From Psychrobacillus mangrovi (GTDB lineage: Bacteria > Bacillota > Bacilli > Bacillales_A > Planococcaceae), in the NCBI RefSeq assembly GCF_037104765.1, contig NZ_JBAWSY010000001.1, forward strand, positions 580,665-644,664: a stretch of 64,000 nt of DNA, written 5' to 3'. Every line of letters starts with the position of its first letter. Positions within the stretch are counted from its first letter, which is position 1. A model generated the notes under the pieces. The model was not told the origin of the DNA. It saw nothing but the letters and a program-made list of their open reading frames with translations, and made no database searches. Below are positions 7,614 to 16,379 of the stretch, piece after piece. Position numbers and translations under genes: made by a program.

Positions 7614-9662
7614 TTAGTCAATGCGCTCACCATCTAACGCTTTTGAATTTATTAAAATATTTCTTAGACCTTCCATTTCTTCCGACTGCCAAAAAGAATC
7701 AGAATTCAACAAACTTTCTGCATCCACTTTTGCTGTATTAAGTGCACGATAATCATGTACAAGATCCGCTACTTTGAATTCTGGCAACCCACTTTGCTTT
7801 CTACCGAAAAAGTCACCAGGACCACGTAATTCTAAGTCCTTTTCAGCTAGAGCAAAACCATCATTCGTTTCCGTCATTGAAATCATACGTTCTTTTCCTT
7901 CTTCTGATTTAGGATCAGCTAGTAGAATACAGTACGATTGGTGCTCTCCTCGCCCGACACGCCCTCTAAGTTGGTGAAGTTGCGCTAGGCCAAATCGCTC
8001 TGCATCTAAAATAATCATAAAGGTTGCATTTGGTACATTTACTCCAACTTCCACAACTGTTGTTGAGACAAGTACTTGTACTTTTCCTTCTGAGAAATCT
8101 CTCATCACTTGCTCTTTTTCGTAAGGATGAAGGCGACCATGCATCAAACCTACTGAATAGTCTTTCCCTAAATCAGTAGCCATCATATTGTATACATCTA
8201 CTGCATTTTGGACGTCTAGTTTTTCTGACTCTTCAATGAGCGGACAGATAATATAAGCCTGTCTACCATTAGCTAATTCTTTTTTTAAACGGACTATTAG
8301 TTTGTGCAATTGATCTTGCTTCATCCAATGAGTCTCAATTTTTTTTCGTCCAGCCGGCATTTCATCTATAACAGATACATCCATTTCTCCAAACGCTGTA
8401 ATCGCCAATGTTCGGGGTATTGGAGTTGCTGTCATAAATAATACATCTGGGTCTTCGCCTTTTTCTTTCAATACTCTACGTTGTTCGACTCCAAATCGAT
8501 GCTGCTCATCTGTAATGACTAATCCCAAATTTTTAAATGAGACGTCAGGCTGAATTAAAGCATGAGTTCCTATTAATAAATCAATATTACCAGCTTCTAA
8601 ATTTTCTAGTACTACTCGACGAGCCTTCGCTTTTGTAGAACCTGTCAGTAAAGCAATTTTTACTCCTATTGGAGTAAGCCAATCATCCAAAGAGCTAGCA
8701 TGTTGTTCTGCTAATATTTCGGTAGGAGCCATAAGTGCCCCTTGATAACCTGCAGTAATTGCTGCATATAAGCAAATAGCTGCAACAACCGTTTTCCCAG
8801 AGCCTACATCCCCTTGTAATAGTCGATTCATCCGATAAGGTTCTTTTAAGTCTCGACAAATTTCGTTGACAACTCTTTTTTGTGCATCGGTCAATTCATA
8901 TGGTAAAGATTCAATAAGCTTTTTAACCAAATCGTTATTGAATGCAACGCTATTACCAACATTCTGTTCCTTTCGAGCTTTCTTTATCGCTTGCATTTTT
9001 AACTGAAAAATTAATAATTCTTCATAAACAAAGCGTCTTCTCGCATCTTTTGAATGCTCTGCATTTTGCGGAAAATGAATTCCTTCCAATGCAGACGAAA
9101 TATCCGGTAAACGATAGGTCTCTCTAATAGATTTAGGCAAGACATCTACTAGGTATCCATTTACCTCATCTAATGCTTGCCTCATAAATTTTCTAAAAGT
9201 CTTTTGGCTAATAGTACCTTTAAGCGAATAGACAGGTTCAAAATCTTGTTGATCTGTCTTAGGGCCTGCCGAAAAGGTAGAAACATTTATCACTTGTCTT
9301 CCTCTATCCCATTTTCCGGTAACTGTAATGACTGAGCCTGGTATAATTTTCGTTTTTAAATACGCTTGATTAAAAAAAACTGCTTTAATAAGATGTTGTC
9401 CTGCTAATAAACGGACTTGTAATCTTGATTTGTTTTTACCTAAAAAAAGAAGAGAAGGCTCACTCTCGACCCTTCCTTCTACTGTTACTCGTTCATTGTG
9501 AGCGGTTTCCGCTAAGTTCTTTAATCGAAAGTCTTCATGGCGATAAGGAAAAGTCATAACCAAATCTTCTAATGTGATGATCCCTAGTTCTTGCAATGCG
9601 TTAGCTGTACCACTTCCCACTCCTTTTAAGGAAGTAACTAACTCATCCCTTTTAGTTTCCAC
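7614..9662 (-). CDS. recG: ATP-dependent DNA helicase RecG
   Basis: Branch-migrating helicase that remodels stalled forks and recombination intermediates. The 682-residue protein has an N-terminal wedge/OB domain (about 50-150), Walker A GDVGSGKT at 284-291, a DEQH box near residue 386, and the helicase C domain with QLRGRVGRG. It starts at GTG 9662 (METKRDELV), 11 nt inside the end of sdaAA, with a weak ribosome site, so it is probably coupled to sdaAA translation. It is followed by its own terminator. Confidence 0.97.
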   Translation of the reverse strand: METKRDELVTSLKGVGSGTANALQELGIITLEDLVMTFPYRHEDFRLKNLAETAHNERVTVEGRVESEPSLLFLGKNKSRLQVRLLAGQHLIKAVFFNQAYLKTKIIPGSVITVTGKWDRGRQVINVSTFSAGPKTDQQDFEPVYSLKGTISQKTFRKFMRQALDEVNGYLVDVLPKSIRETYRLPDISSALEGIHFPQNAEHSKDARRRFVYEELLIFQLKMQAIKKARKEQNVGNSVAFNNDLVKKLIESLPYELTDAQKRVVNEICRDLKEPYRMNRLLQGDVGSGKTVVAAICLYAAITAGYQGALMAPTEILAEQHASSLDDWLTPIGVKIALLTGSTKAKARRVVLENLEAGNIDLLIGTHALIQPDVSFKNLGLVITDEQHRFGVEQRRVLKEKGEDPDVLFMTATPIPRTLAITAFGEMDVSVIDEMPAGRKKIETHWMKQDQLHKLIVRLKKELANGRQAYIICPLIEESEKLDVQNAVDVYNMMATDLGKDYSVGLMHGRLHPYEKEQVMRDFSEGKVQVLVSTTVVEVGVNVPNATFMIILDAERFGLAQLHQLRGRVGRGEHQSYCILLADPKSEEGKERMISMTETNDGFALAEKDLELRGPGDFFGRKQSGLPEFKVADLVHDYRALNTAKVDAESLLNSDSFWQSEEMEGLRNILINSKALDGERID

Positions 9663-10551
9663 TATTAACTACTGCCCCACCAAAAATTTTTGATTCTAAC
9701 CATTTTCCAGTAGGAGTTGCTGCTAGTCCGCCTCGAGCTGTTTCTTTTAAGGCAGTTGGCATCGTTTGGCCAATTTTATACATCGCATCTATTACTTCAT
9801 CACATGGAATCCGACTCGTCACACCTGCAAGCGCCATATCTGCTGCAACTAATGAGTTAGAAGCACCCATTGCATTACGTTTTACACATGGAACTTCCAC
9901 AAGCCCTGCAACAGGATCACACACTAAGCCGAGCATGTTTTTAAGGGTGATTGCAAAAGCTTCAGAGCATTGTTGAGGTGTTCCTCCCGCCATTTCAACG
10001 ATTGCAGCTGCTGCCATACCTGCTGCTGATCCAACCTCTGCCTGGCAGCCACCTGCCGCTCCAGAAATAGAAGCATTGTTAGCCACCACAAAACCAAAAG
10101 CACCTGCTGTGAATAAATAACCAATCATTTGCTCTCTCGTAGGGTTTAACTTGTTTTTCACTGCAAATAAAGTTCCTGGTACAACGCCAGCAGAACCAGC
10201 AGTAGGAGTTGCACAGATAGTTCCCATGGCTGCATTAACTTCATTCGTTGCGACTGCTTTACTAACTGCATCTAACATTAATTCTCCAGATAAAGTGTTA
10301 CCTTTTTGTAAATAGTTTTGAAGAAGTACCGCATCTCCACCTGTTAAGCCGGACGTTGAACGAACTCCATTCAAGCCTTTTTCAACCGCTTCTTCCATAA
10401 CAGTCAAATTACGATCCATTTGAGCCATTATTTCTTCTCGTGTGCGATCTGTTATTAAGATCTCTTGTTCAATCATGATTTCTGAAATCAGTTTTTGTTC
10501 TTTATTAGCTAAATCAACCAATTCACGAACATTACGAAATAAAACATCCAT
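9652..10551 (-). CDS. sdaAA: L-serine dehydratase, alpha subunit
   Basis: Catalytic iron-sulfur subunit that, with SdaAB, deaminates L-serine to pyruvate and ammonia. The 299 residues include CDPVAGLVEVPC, containing two of the cysteines that bind the [4Fe-4S] cluster, a third conserved cysteine in MGTICATPT, and glycine-rich segments such as SGAAGGCQAEVGSA. It lies 12 nt after sdaAB and overlaps recG. The two-gene, two-subunit arrangement is typical of Bacillales. Confidence 0.96.
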   Translation of the reverse strand: MDVLFRNVRELVDLANKEQKLISEIMIEQEILITDRTREEIMAQMDRNLTVMEEAVEKGLNGVRSTSGLTGGDAVLLQNYLQKGNTLSGELMLDAVSKAVATNEVNAAMGTICATPTAGSAGVVPGTLFAVKNKLNPTREQMIGYLFTAGAFGFVVANNASISGAAGGCQAEVGSAAGMAAAAIVEMAGGTPQQCSEAFAITLKNMLGLVCDPVAGLVEVPCVKRNAMGASNSLVAADMALAGVTSRIPCDEVIDAMYKIGQTMPTALKETARGGLAATPTGKWLESKIFGGAVVNSGN

Positions 10552-10563
10552 TTGTCTTCCTCC

Positions 10564-11226
10564 TTAGTCCGCTATTCTAGTAACTTGCGTAATATTAGGT
10601 AATGTAGATAATTCCGCAAGTATATTGGCATCCACATTCTGGTCCACTTCAATAACCATTAATGCCATATTTCCTTTTTCTTTACGAGAAACTTCCATAT
10701 GACCTATATTAATATCATATTTCGCGAGACAATTTGCCACATTTGCAATACAACCTGAACGGTCTTCATGCACTACTAAAATTGCAGCTAAATTACCAGA
10801 TAAGCGAAGTGGGAAACCATTTAACTCTGTTATTTCTGTTTTACCGCCACCAATAGAAATCCCAACCATTGACATCTCCTGTGTACCATCACCAATCACT
10901 ATTCGAGCGGTATTAGGATGCTCCGTATGGGCTGATTCTGGTATAAACTCAAATGTCATGCCAACCTTTTTTGCATCTTCGAAAGCAGTTTTTATACGCT
11001 CATCAAATGTATCATAGTCAAGCAACCCACCAATAATCGCTACGTCTGTTCCATGCCCTTTATAGGTCTCTGCGAATGAACCATATAAATGTATTCTGGC
11101 CCATGTAGGTTGCTTTCCAAATAAATCTCTTGCTACTCTTCCTATACGTGCTGCTCCTGCAGTATGGGAAGAAGATGGTCCAATCATAACAGGTCCAATA
11201 ATGTCAAAAACGGATTTGAACTTCAT
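10564..11226 (-). CDS. sdaAB: L-serine dehydratase, beta subunit
   Basis: Partner subunit of SdaAA. The N-terminal domain carries the motif GPSSSHTAGAARIGR and the C-terminus (about 145-220) is an ACT regulatory domain with a GCIANVAN-type core. I start at ATG 11226 (MKFKSVFDIIG), 220 residues, with GGAGG 8 nt upstream. An in-frame TTG 15 nt earlier overlaps that ribosome site and is rejected. It heads a transcript sdaAB-sdaAA-recG. Confidence 0.96.
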   Translation of the reverse strand: MKFKSVFDIIGPVMIGPSSSHTAGAARIGRVARDLFGKQPTWARIHLYGSFAETYKGHGTDVAIIGGLLDYDTFDERIKTAFEDAKKVGMTFEFIPESAHTEHPNTARIVIGDGTQEMSMVGISIGGGKTEITELNGFPLRLSGNLAAILVVHEDRSGCIANVANCLAKYDINIGHMEVSRKEKGNMALMVIEVDQNVDANILAELSTLPNITQVTRIAD

Positions 11227-11382
11227 TGCATAGACCTCCAATATATTATTTAATTCTTATTTTACACTGAATGAACATTTTAAACAAAGGTTAGAAGATT
11301 AAGAGAAAATAGTGTGAGTAGTAAGGTATACACTACTGCAACAGGTTTATCAGAAATTGAATTAGCTAGCAAATAATACCAA

Positions 11383-11422
11383 ATAAAAAACCACGAGGAA
11401 ATTTAAATTTCTATCCTCGTGG
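11383..11422 (-). terminator. Rho-independent terminator after fakA
   Basis: The minus strand shows CCACGAGGA, a 14-nt loop, TCCTCGTGG, then TTTTTTATTT. It ends the yloU-fakA unit 7 nt beyond the stop codon. Confidence 0.88.
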
Positions 11423-11429
11423 CATCTTA

Positions 11430-13085
11430 CTATTCAACTGATAAAATATACGGATATAAAGGTTGTTTTCCGTTATATAATTCAATTTCTACATCTTCGA
11501 ATCGCTCTTCAATATAAGCTGCAAATTTCGTTGCCTCTTCTTCGGTTACATCTTCACCGTAAATAATAGTTACGATTTCTGCTTCCTCATCGATTAACGT
11601 TTGTGCCAGCTTTGTCGCTGCCTCTTCTCTTGAAGGATTAGAAAGAATAATCTTTCCTTCTGCCAGTGCCATGAAATCATCTTTCTTAATGTCCACCCCA
11701 TCAATTGACGTATCGCGAACAGCGAAAGTAACTTGGCCTGTTTTAACATGAGAAAAAGCTTCAGTCATCTGTACTTTATTTTCTTCCACAGTAGCTTGTG
11801 GATTGAATGCTAAAATAGCAGCCATTCCTTGAGGAAGTGTTTTTGTTGGTACAACTGCTGCTTCAATACCTAATACCTCTGCTGCTTGTTCTGCAGCCAT
11901 AATAATATTTTTATTGTTCGGCAAGATTAAGACACGTTCTGCTCCAACAGCTTCGATTGCTTTTACAATATCTTCAGTTGAAGGGTTCATAGTTTGTCCG
12001 CCTTCAATTACTGCGGAAGCTCCTAGGCTTTTTAAAAGATCTGATATCCCTTCGCCCATTGCAACTGTTACGACTGCATAAGGATGAACCTCTGCTTTTT
12101 TGGCTGGGGCTTCTTTTGAGTATCCTTCACCAACAATATCTGTATGTTGCTGACGCATGTTTTCGATTTTGATTTTTATCAAATCACCATATTGTTGACC
12201 ATATGTCAGTACTTCACCTGGCGTTTCAGAGTGGATATGGATTTTGGCAATTTCGTCGTCTGAAATTACTAATAATGAATCACCAAAAGAACTTAAATCA
12301 TTCCGGAAGGAAGTTTCATCAAATGCTTTTTTACCATCTTCAAAACGAACCATGAATTCAGTACAGAAACCGAATTCAATTTCTGAAGTATCCATGAATC
12401 CTTGAATATTTTTATGGTGCTCTGCACTTACTAAATCATCCATTGATGACGTAACTGTTTTCTCCGGTAACGCTTCACCTTTCAAGCTTGCTAAAAATCC
12501 TTCATATACAAAAACAAGGCCTTGACCACCACTATCTACTACCCCTACTTCTTTAAGAACCGGTAGTAAATCAGGAGTTCTATTTAAAGAAGCTTTTGCC
12601 TCTACTACAATCGCTTCCATTAACAAACGAATATCTTCTTCTGTTTCGCTCACTTCTACTGCTTTTTTAGCAGAGTCCTTCGCAACAGTTAAAATAGTAC
12701 CTTCCACTGGCTTCATAACTGCTTTATATGCTGTTTCTACCCCATAATTTAAGGCTTCAGCGAATTGTTTAGCATCTAGTGTAGAAGATTGCTCCACTGA
12801 TTTCCCAAATCCTCGGAATAATTGTGAAAGAATAACCCCTGAATTACCTCTAGCTCCCATAAGTAATCCTTTAGATAATGCTTGAGCTGTTTTCCCAATA
12901 TGTTCTACAGTGTGAGCTGCTGTTTCCTTTGCTCCAGAAGTCATCGATAAGTTCATATTCGTACCTGTGTCTCCGTCTGGAACTGGAAAAACATTTAAAG
13001 CATCTACATAATCTGCGTTTTGAAAAAGGTGATGAGCACCCATTTTCACCATATCTGCAAACTGTATACCATTAATTGAATTCAT
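11430..13085 (-). CDS. fakA: Fatty-acid kinase catalytic subunit FakA (YloV)
   Basis: FakA phosphorylates exogenous fatty acids presented by FakB proteins, so they can enter phospholipid synthesis via PlsX/PlsY. The 551-residue protein starts with a DhaL-type ATP-binding domain; the Mg-chelating motif PDGDTGTN is at 36-43 and ARGNSGVILSQ follows. The middle and C-terminal domains are typical of the DAK2/YloV family. It sits 16 nt after the Asp23-family gene, the conserved Firmicute pairing, and close to the FapR regulon. Confidence 0.93.
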   Translation of the reverse strand: MNSINGIQFADMVKMGAHHLFQNADYVDALNVFPVPDGDTGTNMNLSMTSGAKETAAHTVEHIGKTAQALSKGLLMGARGNSGVILSQLFRGFGKSVEQSSTLDAKQFAEALNYGVETAYKAVMKPVEGTILTVAKDSAKKAVEVSETEEDIRLLMEAIVVEAKASLNRTPDLLPVLKEVGVVDSGGQGLVFVYEGFLASLKGEALPEKTVTSSMDDLVSAEHHKNIQGFMDTSEIEFGFCTEFMVRFEDGKKAFDETSFRNDLSSFGDSLLVISDDEIAKIHIHSETPGEVLTYGQQYGDLIKIKIENMRQQHTDIVGEGYSKEAPAKKAEVHPYAVVTVAMGEGISDLLKSLGASAVIEGGQTMNPSTEDIVKAIEAVGAERVLILPNNKNIIMAAEQAAEVLGIEAAVVPTKTLPQGMAAILAFNPQATVEENKVQMTEAFSHVKTGQVTFAVRDTSIDGVDIKKDDFMALAEGKIILSNPSREEAATKLAQTLIDEEAEIVTIIYGEDVTEEEATKFAAYIEERFEDVEIELYNGKQPLYPYILSVE

Positions 13086-13101
13086 TGTTTTCTCTCCTTA
13101 T

Positions 13102-13464
13102 TCACACGCTTGCCACGCGAACTCCTTGTACATATACATTTACGGATTTCACTGACATACCAAGAGATTTGTTTAGTGTATATTTCACTTTTGATTGCAC
13201 TTGATAAGCTATTTCCGAAATTTTTGTTCCGTAACTAACAATAATATACATATCAATATGTAAGTCTTCTTTTTCTTGTCTTACTATAACACCTTTTGTA
13301 AAATTTTCTTTTCTTAATATGTCTGTCAATCCATCTCTAATTTGATGCTTAGATGCCATACCAACTATTCCGTAACACTCTATAGCGGCTCCGCCTGCAA
13401 TTTGTGCAACTGCATCTTGCGATATATCAATTTGTCCGAATTCATTTTTCAATTCAATTGACAT
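13102..13464 (-). CDS. yloU: Asp23/Gls24 family envelope stress protein YloU
   Basis: Small Asp23-domain protein of the family encoded next to fakA; relatives are abundant membrane-associated envelope-stress proteins. The 120-residue reading from ATG 13464 (MSIELKNEFGQIDIS) has GGGAGG 8 nt upstream. An in-frame TTG at 13479 overlaps the ribosome site and is rejected. Conserved elements include GGAAIECYGIVGMA and IVSYGTKISEIAYQVQ. The biochemical function is unknown. It faces rpmB divergently across a 313 bp gap. Confidence 0.92.
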   Translation of the reverse strand: MSIELKNEFGQIDISQDAVAQIAGGAAIECYGIVGMASKHQIRDGLTDILRKENFTKGVIVRQEKEDLHIDMYIIVSYGTKISEIAYQVQSKVKYTLNKSLGMSVKSVNVYVQGVRVASV

Positions 13465-13626
13465 GATGAAACCTCCCAAGTCTTTTTGACTATCCTTTAT
13501 TGTACTACACCGTTCAAAATTATAAAAGAGAGCGTTTGCTATTTATCATATCTTCCCTATATTATAGGGTAATAAGAAAAGATAGGCAAAAAACGTCTTG
13601 CTTTTGATAAAGAAAAACTTTTTTTG

Positions 13627-13660
13627 TGCGTTACAAATTGATGTCTAACGCAAATATACT
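13627..13660 (+). promoter_or_regulatory. rpmB promoter with symmetric element
   Basis: TTACAA (13631-13636), an 18-nt spacer and TATACT (13655-13660) form a plausible promoter for rpmB. A perfect inverted repeat TGCGTTA-N12-TAACGCA (13627-13652) lies between and across the hexamers, where a repressor or a leader structure could act. Otherwise I see no gene in the 313 bp between yloU and rpmB. Confidence 0.45.
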
Positions 13661-13777
13661 GTAAAGGTTTTTTTCTTGATATGCTTGCACTTCATATTAG
13701 TCTGTGGTAAATTATTAAAGTATGTGAAATATCGAACTGAAAAATCTTTCAGCTTCTTTTTTAAAGGAGGAAATATA

Positions 13778-13966
13778 ATGCCAAAAGTATGTGCAATCAC
13801 TGGGCGTAAAGCTCGTTCTGGTAATGCTCGTTCTCACGCAATGAACGCTAACAAGCGTACATGGGGGGCAAACCTTCAAAAGGTCCGCATTCTTGTAGAC
13901 GGTAAACCTAAACGTGTTTGGGTTTCTGCTAGAGCTTTGAAATCAGGAAAAATTGAGCGCGTTTAA
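13778..13966 (+). CDS. rpmB: Ribosomal protein bL28
   Basis: Large-subunit ribosomal protein, 62 residues, MPKVCAITGRKARSGNARSH through GKIERV. The start at 13778 follows AAAGGAGGAAATATA, an ideal ribosome site; the longer upstream frame is not coding. Only one cysteine is present (residue 5), so this is the non-zinc (C-) type. It is the only plus-strand gene in the first 27 kb, which fits its conserved opposite orientation to yloU-fakA in Bacillus. A strong terminator follows 15 nt after the stop. Confidence 0.97.
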   Translation: MPKVCAITGRKARSGNARSHAMNANKRTWGANLQKVRILVDGKPKRVWVSARALKSGKIERV

Positions 13967-13980
13967 TCGTACTCATAATT

Positions 13981-14016
13981 AATGCCAGGCCGACAACAGT
14001 CGACCTGGCATTTTTT
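13981..14016 (+). terminator. Rho-independent terminator of rpmB
   Basis: AATGCCAGG-C-CGAC, loop AACA, GTCG-A-CCTGGCATT followed by a T run ending at 14016. Confidence 0.9.
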
Positions 14017-14052
14017 CTTTTCTTCTCCAGAAGACATGGCGTCTGTCATCTG

Positions 14053-14145
14053 TTATTTCTTGACTTCTTCTTTCTTAAACATGCGAATGCAAACTCTCAC
14101 AAAACTACTTACTGATTTAGGCAATCTAAATGTGTAGACCTTCAC
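14053..14145 (-). CDS. spoVM: SpoVM-like sporulation peptide
   Basis: A 30-codon gene with GTG start at 14145, GGGAGG 8 nt upstream and TAA at 14053. Its product starts MKVYTFRLPKSVSSFVR. This matches the Bacillus SpoVM pattern MKFYTIKLPKFLGGIVR in length class, amphipathic character, the conserved Pro9 and genome position (between thiN and rpmB). SpoVM is the small curvature-sensing peptide that anchors SpoIVA to the forespore membrane and inhibits FtsH. The C-terminal half (CIRMFKKEEVKK) is more basic and slightly longer than in B. subtilis. It predicts an endospore-former. Confidence 0.85.
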   Translation of the reverse strand: MKVYTFRLPKSVSSFVRVCIRMFKKEEVKK

Positions 14146-14161
14146 ACACAATTCCTCCCTT

Positions 14162-14818
14162 TTAGTCGCTGCTTCTTATCATTAAACATATGCCAGCGGT
14201 AAAAGAGATAGTACCAATTCGTCCACTTACTTCATTACTAGTAAATTTTGAATTGCCAAAGGAGATATTTTCTTTGGTAACTTCATACAGAAAGCCTCTG
14301 AGAGATATATTTTTAACTGTTTCACCGTATGAAAAGAATGAAATATATTTAAAATGTTGATCAGGTTTAATTTCATATGTTCCAGGTAATAAAAAACGAA
14401 TAATATTTTGCTTATTACGTATGTAGAAAACAATTTCTGGATGCTTCATTTGAAAGCGGATCATATCATGTAAAACTGCTTCATAATGATCCAGTCTTCC
14501 ACCGGTAACCGCTGTTAATATAATGTTATCCGGTTTATATTCTAAAGCGCGAAGGATTGCTATATGTGTATCTGTTTCATCTTTCTCCGCTTGCAATATT
14601 GTAACTTTTTGAACCATTGATTCTAATAAATGAAATTCTTCTTCTTTTAAAGAATCGAAATCACCTATTATTTCATGTGGCGTTATTCCATTTGTTAATA
14701 AATGAAGAGCTCCGCGATCAGCTCCGATAAAAAAAGTATCTTCTTTGGAAAAAGGAAGTTGTTTAAAATCAACAACTTCCTCTACTGGACCTCCTGAGCA
14801 AACAATAACCGTTTTCAT
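14162..14818 (-). CDS. thiN: Thiamine pyrophosphokinase
   Basis: Transfers pyrophosphate from ATP to thiamine, giving thiamine diphosphate. The 218-residue protein has the N-terminal catalytic domain with FFIGADRGALHLL, EIIGDFDSL and AVTGGRLDH, and a C-terminal beta-rich substrate domain. Its start overlaps the rpe stop by 4 nt, so it is translated with rpe. The gene order rsgA-rpe-thiN-spoVM matches B. subtilis. Confidence 0.95.
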   Translation of the reverse strand: MKTVIVCSGGPVEEVVDFKQLPFSKEDTFFIGADRGALHLLTNGITPHEIIGDFDSLKEEEFHLLESMVQKVTILQAEKDETDTHIAILRALEYKPDNIILTAVTGGRLDHYEAVLHDMIRFQMKHPEIVFYIRNKQNIIRFLLPGTYEIKPDQHFKYISFFSYGETVKNISLRGFLYEVTKENISFGNSKFTSNEVSGRIGTISFTAGICLMIRSSD

Positions 14819-15483
14819 TTTACCGCTACACTTAAACCGGCTTCTTTTATCGCTTGTAGAGCCTTTCCTTTGTCAGCAGCATTATAGATGGCAGAACCTG
14901 CTACAAATATCGTAGCCCCTGCCTCTACGCAAGGAATAATTGTTTCTTCATTTATGCCGCCATCAATCTCGATTTCAATCGCTAAGTTTCTTTCTTTCAC
15001 GATATCAGCCAATTGTTTTACTTTAGGAACAACAGAATGGATAAATTTTTGACCTCCAAAGCCTGGATTTACTGTCATAAATAAAACCATATCTATATCC
15101 TCTAAAACATGTTGAATCGATTCAATCGGAGTATGCGGATTTAACACTACTCCCGGTTTCACTCCAAAAGAACGAATCAACTGAATTGTACGATGTAAAT
15201 GCGGAGAAGCTTCAACATGAACTGTAATATAATCTGCACCTGCTTTTGCAAATGACTCAATATATTGATCTGCATTCTCTATCATTAAATGTACATCTAA
15301 AGGGAGCTTCGTTAAAGGTCGTAGTGCTTCCACTACAATTGGTCCCATAGTTATATTCGGAACAAAATGACCATCCATTACATCTATATGGATAAGTTCA
15401 GCACCTGCTTTTTCTACTTCTAACACTTCTTCTCCCAGCTTTGCAAAATTAGCTGCTAATATGGATGGGGCAATTTTAACCAT
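14815..15483 (-). CDS. rpe: Ribulose-phosphate 3-epimerase
   Basis: Interconverts ribulose 5-phosphate and xylulose 5-phosphate in the pentose phosphate pathway. A 222-residue TIM barrel with the start MVKIAPSILAANFAKL, the metal-site segments HIDVMDGHFVPN and DVHLMI, VNPGFGGQ, and the catalytic Asp in EIDGGINEET. It starts 3 nt after rsgA, and its stop overlaps thiN. Confidence 0.97.
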   Translation of the reverse strand: MVKIAPSILAANFAKLGEEVLEVEKAGAELIHIDVMDGHFVPNITMGPIVVEALRPLTKLPLDVHLMIENADQYIESFAKAGADYITVHVEASPHLHRTIQLIRSFGVKPGVVLNPHTPIESIQHVLEDIDMVLFMTVNPGFGGQKFIHSVVPKVKQLADIVKERNLAIEIEIDGGINEETIIPCVEAGATIFVAGSAIYNAADKGKALQAIKEAGLSVAVK

Positions 15484-15486
15484 AAT

Positions 15487-16368
15487 TTAGTACCTCGGCT
15501 TTCTTTCCACTATTTCATTAAAAAATTGTAGGTAATGTTTATATCGATAATCTTTAATGCTACCTATTTCCACTGCATTTTTTACTGCGCATTTTGGTTC
15601 ATTTACATGCAAACAGGCTCTAAACTTACACTCATCTTGAATTTCTACAAACTCTGGAAAACAACTAGAAAGCTCTTCTTTTTCCATTAATTCAAACTCA
15701 AATGAGCTAAAACCAGGAGTATCGGCGAGTAAGCCACCACATACCTCTATAAGTTCCACATGTCTTGTCGTATGCTTACCACGTCCTAAAGCATCCGAAA
15801 TTACGCCTGTCTTTAGATTAAGTGCAGGTAAAATTGTATTTAAAAGAGTAGACTTACCTACACCAGATTGTCCAGCAAGCACTGTAGTCTTTCCTTCTAA
15901 TAAAGGAGTAATTTTATCGTCAAATTGTGGGTCATCTTTAAACGTCATTAAAACCTTATAGCCTATTTGTTCATATTCTTTTATATACTGTGAGATTGTT
16001 TTTTCCATCTTTTCATCTAATAAATCACTTTTTGTTAAACAAATAATCGGTTCGATATGAAATGACTCCAATACAACTAAAAAACGATCTAATAAGATTG
16101 TATTAAAATCTGGCTCCTTCACAGAAAAAACTAAAATTGCTTGATCAATATTGGAAATAGGCGGACGAACGAGACTATTTTTTCGTTCATGAATGACCGT
16201 AATTGTTCCGTCATTCTCACCTTCTACTTTATAGTCAACGATATCTCCTACTAACGGTGATTCTCCTCTATTGCGAAATACGCCTCTTCCTCGACAAGTT
16301 ATTAATTGTCCATTGTCATAAACATAGTAAAATCCACTTAATGCTTTTCTAATTTGACCCGTTGGCAT
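15487..16368 (-). CDS. rsgA: Ribosome small-subunit-dependent GTPase RsgA
   Basis: Circularly permuted GTPase that checks late 30S subunit maturation. The 293 residues hold an OB fold (1-70), G4 TKSD at 112-115, G1 GQSGVGKS at 166-173, G3 DTPG at 216-219, and a C-terminal zinc knuckle with cysteines in CKFRACLH and CAVK. The G4-before-G1 order is diagnostic. It lies 11 nt below prkC, as in Bacillus, and is a known phosphorylation target of that kinase in relatives. Confidence 0.97.
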   Translation of the reverse strand: MPTGQIRKALSGFYYVYDNGQLITCRGRGVFRNRGESPLVGDIVDYKVEGENDGTITVIHERKNSLVRPPISNIDQAILVFSVKEPDFNTILLDRFLVVLESFHIEPIICLTKSDLLDEKMEKTISQYIKEYEQIGYKVLMTFKDDPQFDDKITPLLEGKTTVLAGQSGVGKSTLLNTILPALNLKTGVISDALGRGKHTTRHVELIEVCGGLLADTPGFSSFEFELMEKEELSSCFPEFVEIQDECKFRACLHVNEPKCAVKNAVEIGSIKDYRYKHYLQFFNEIVERKPRY

Positions 16369-16379
16369 CCGTTACCTCC

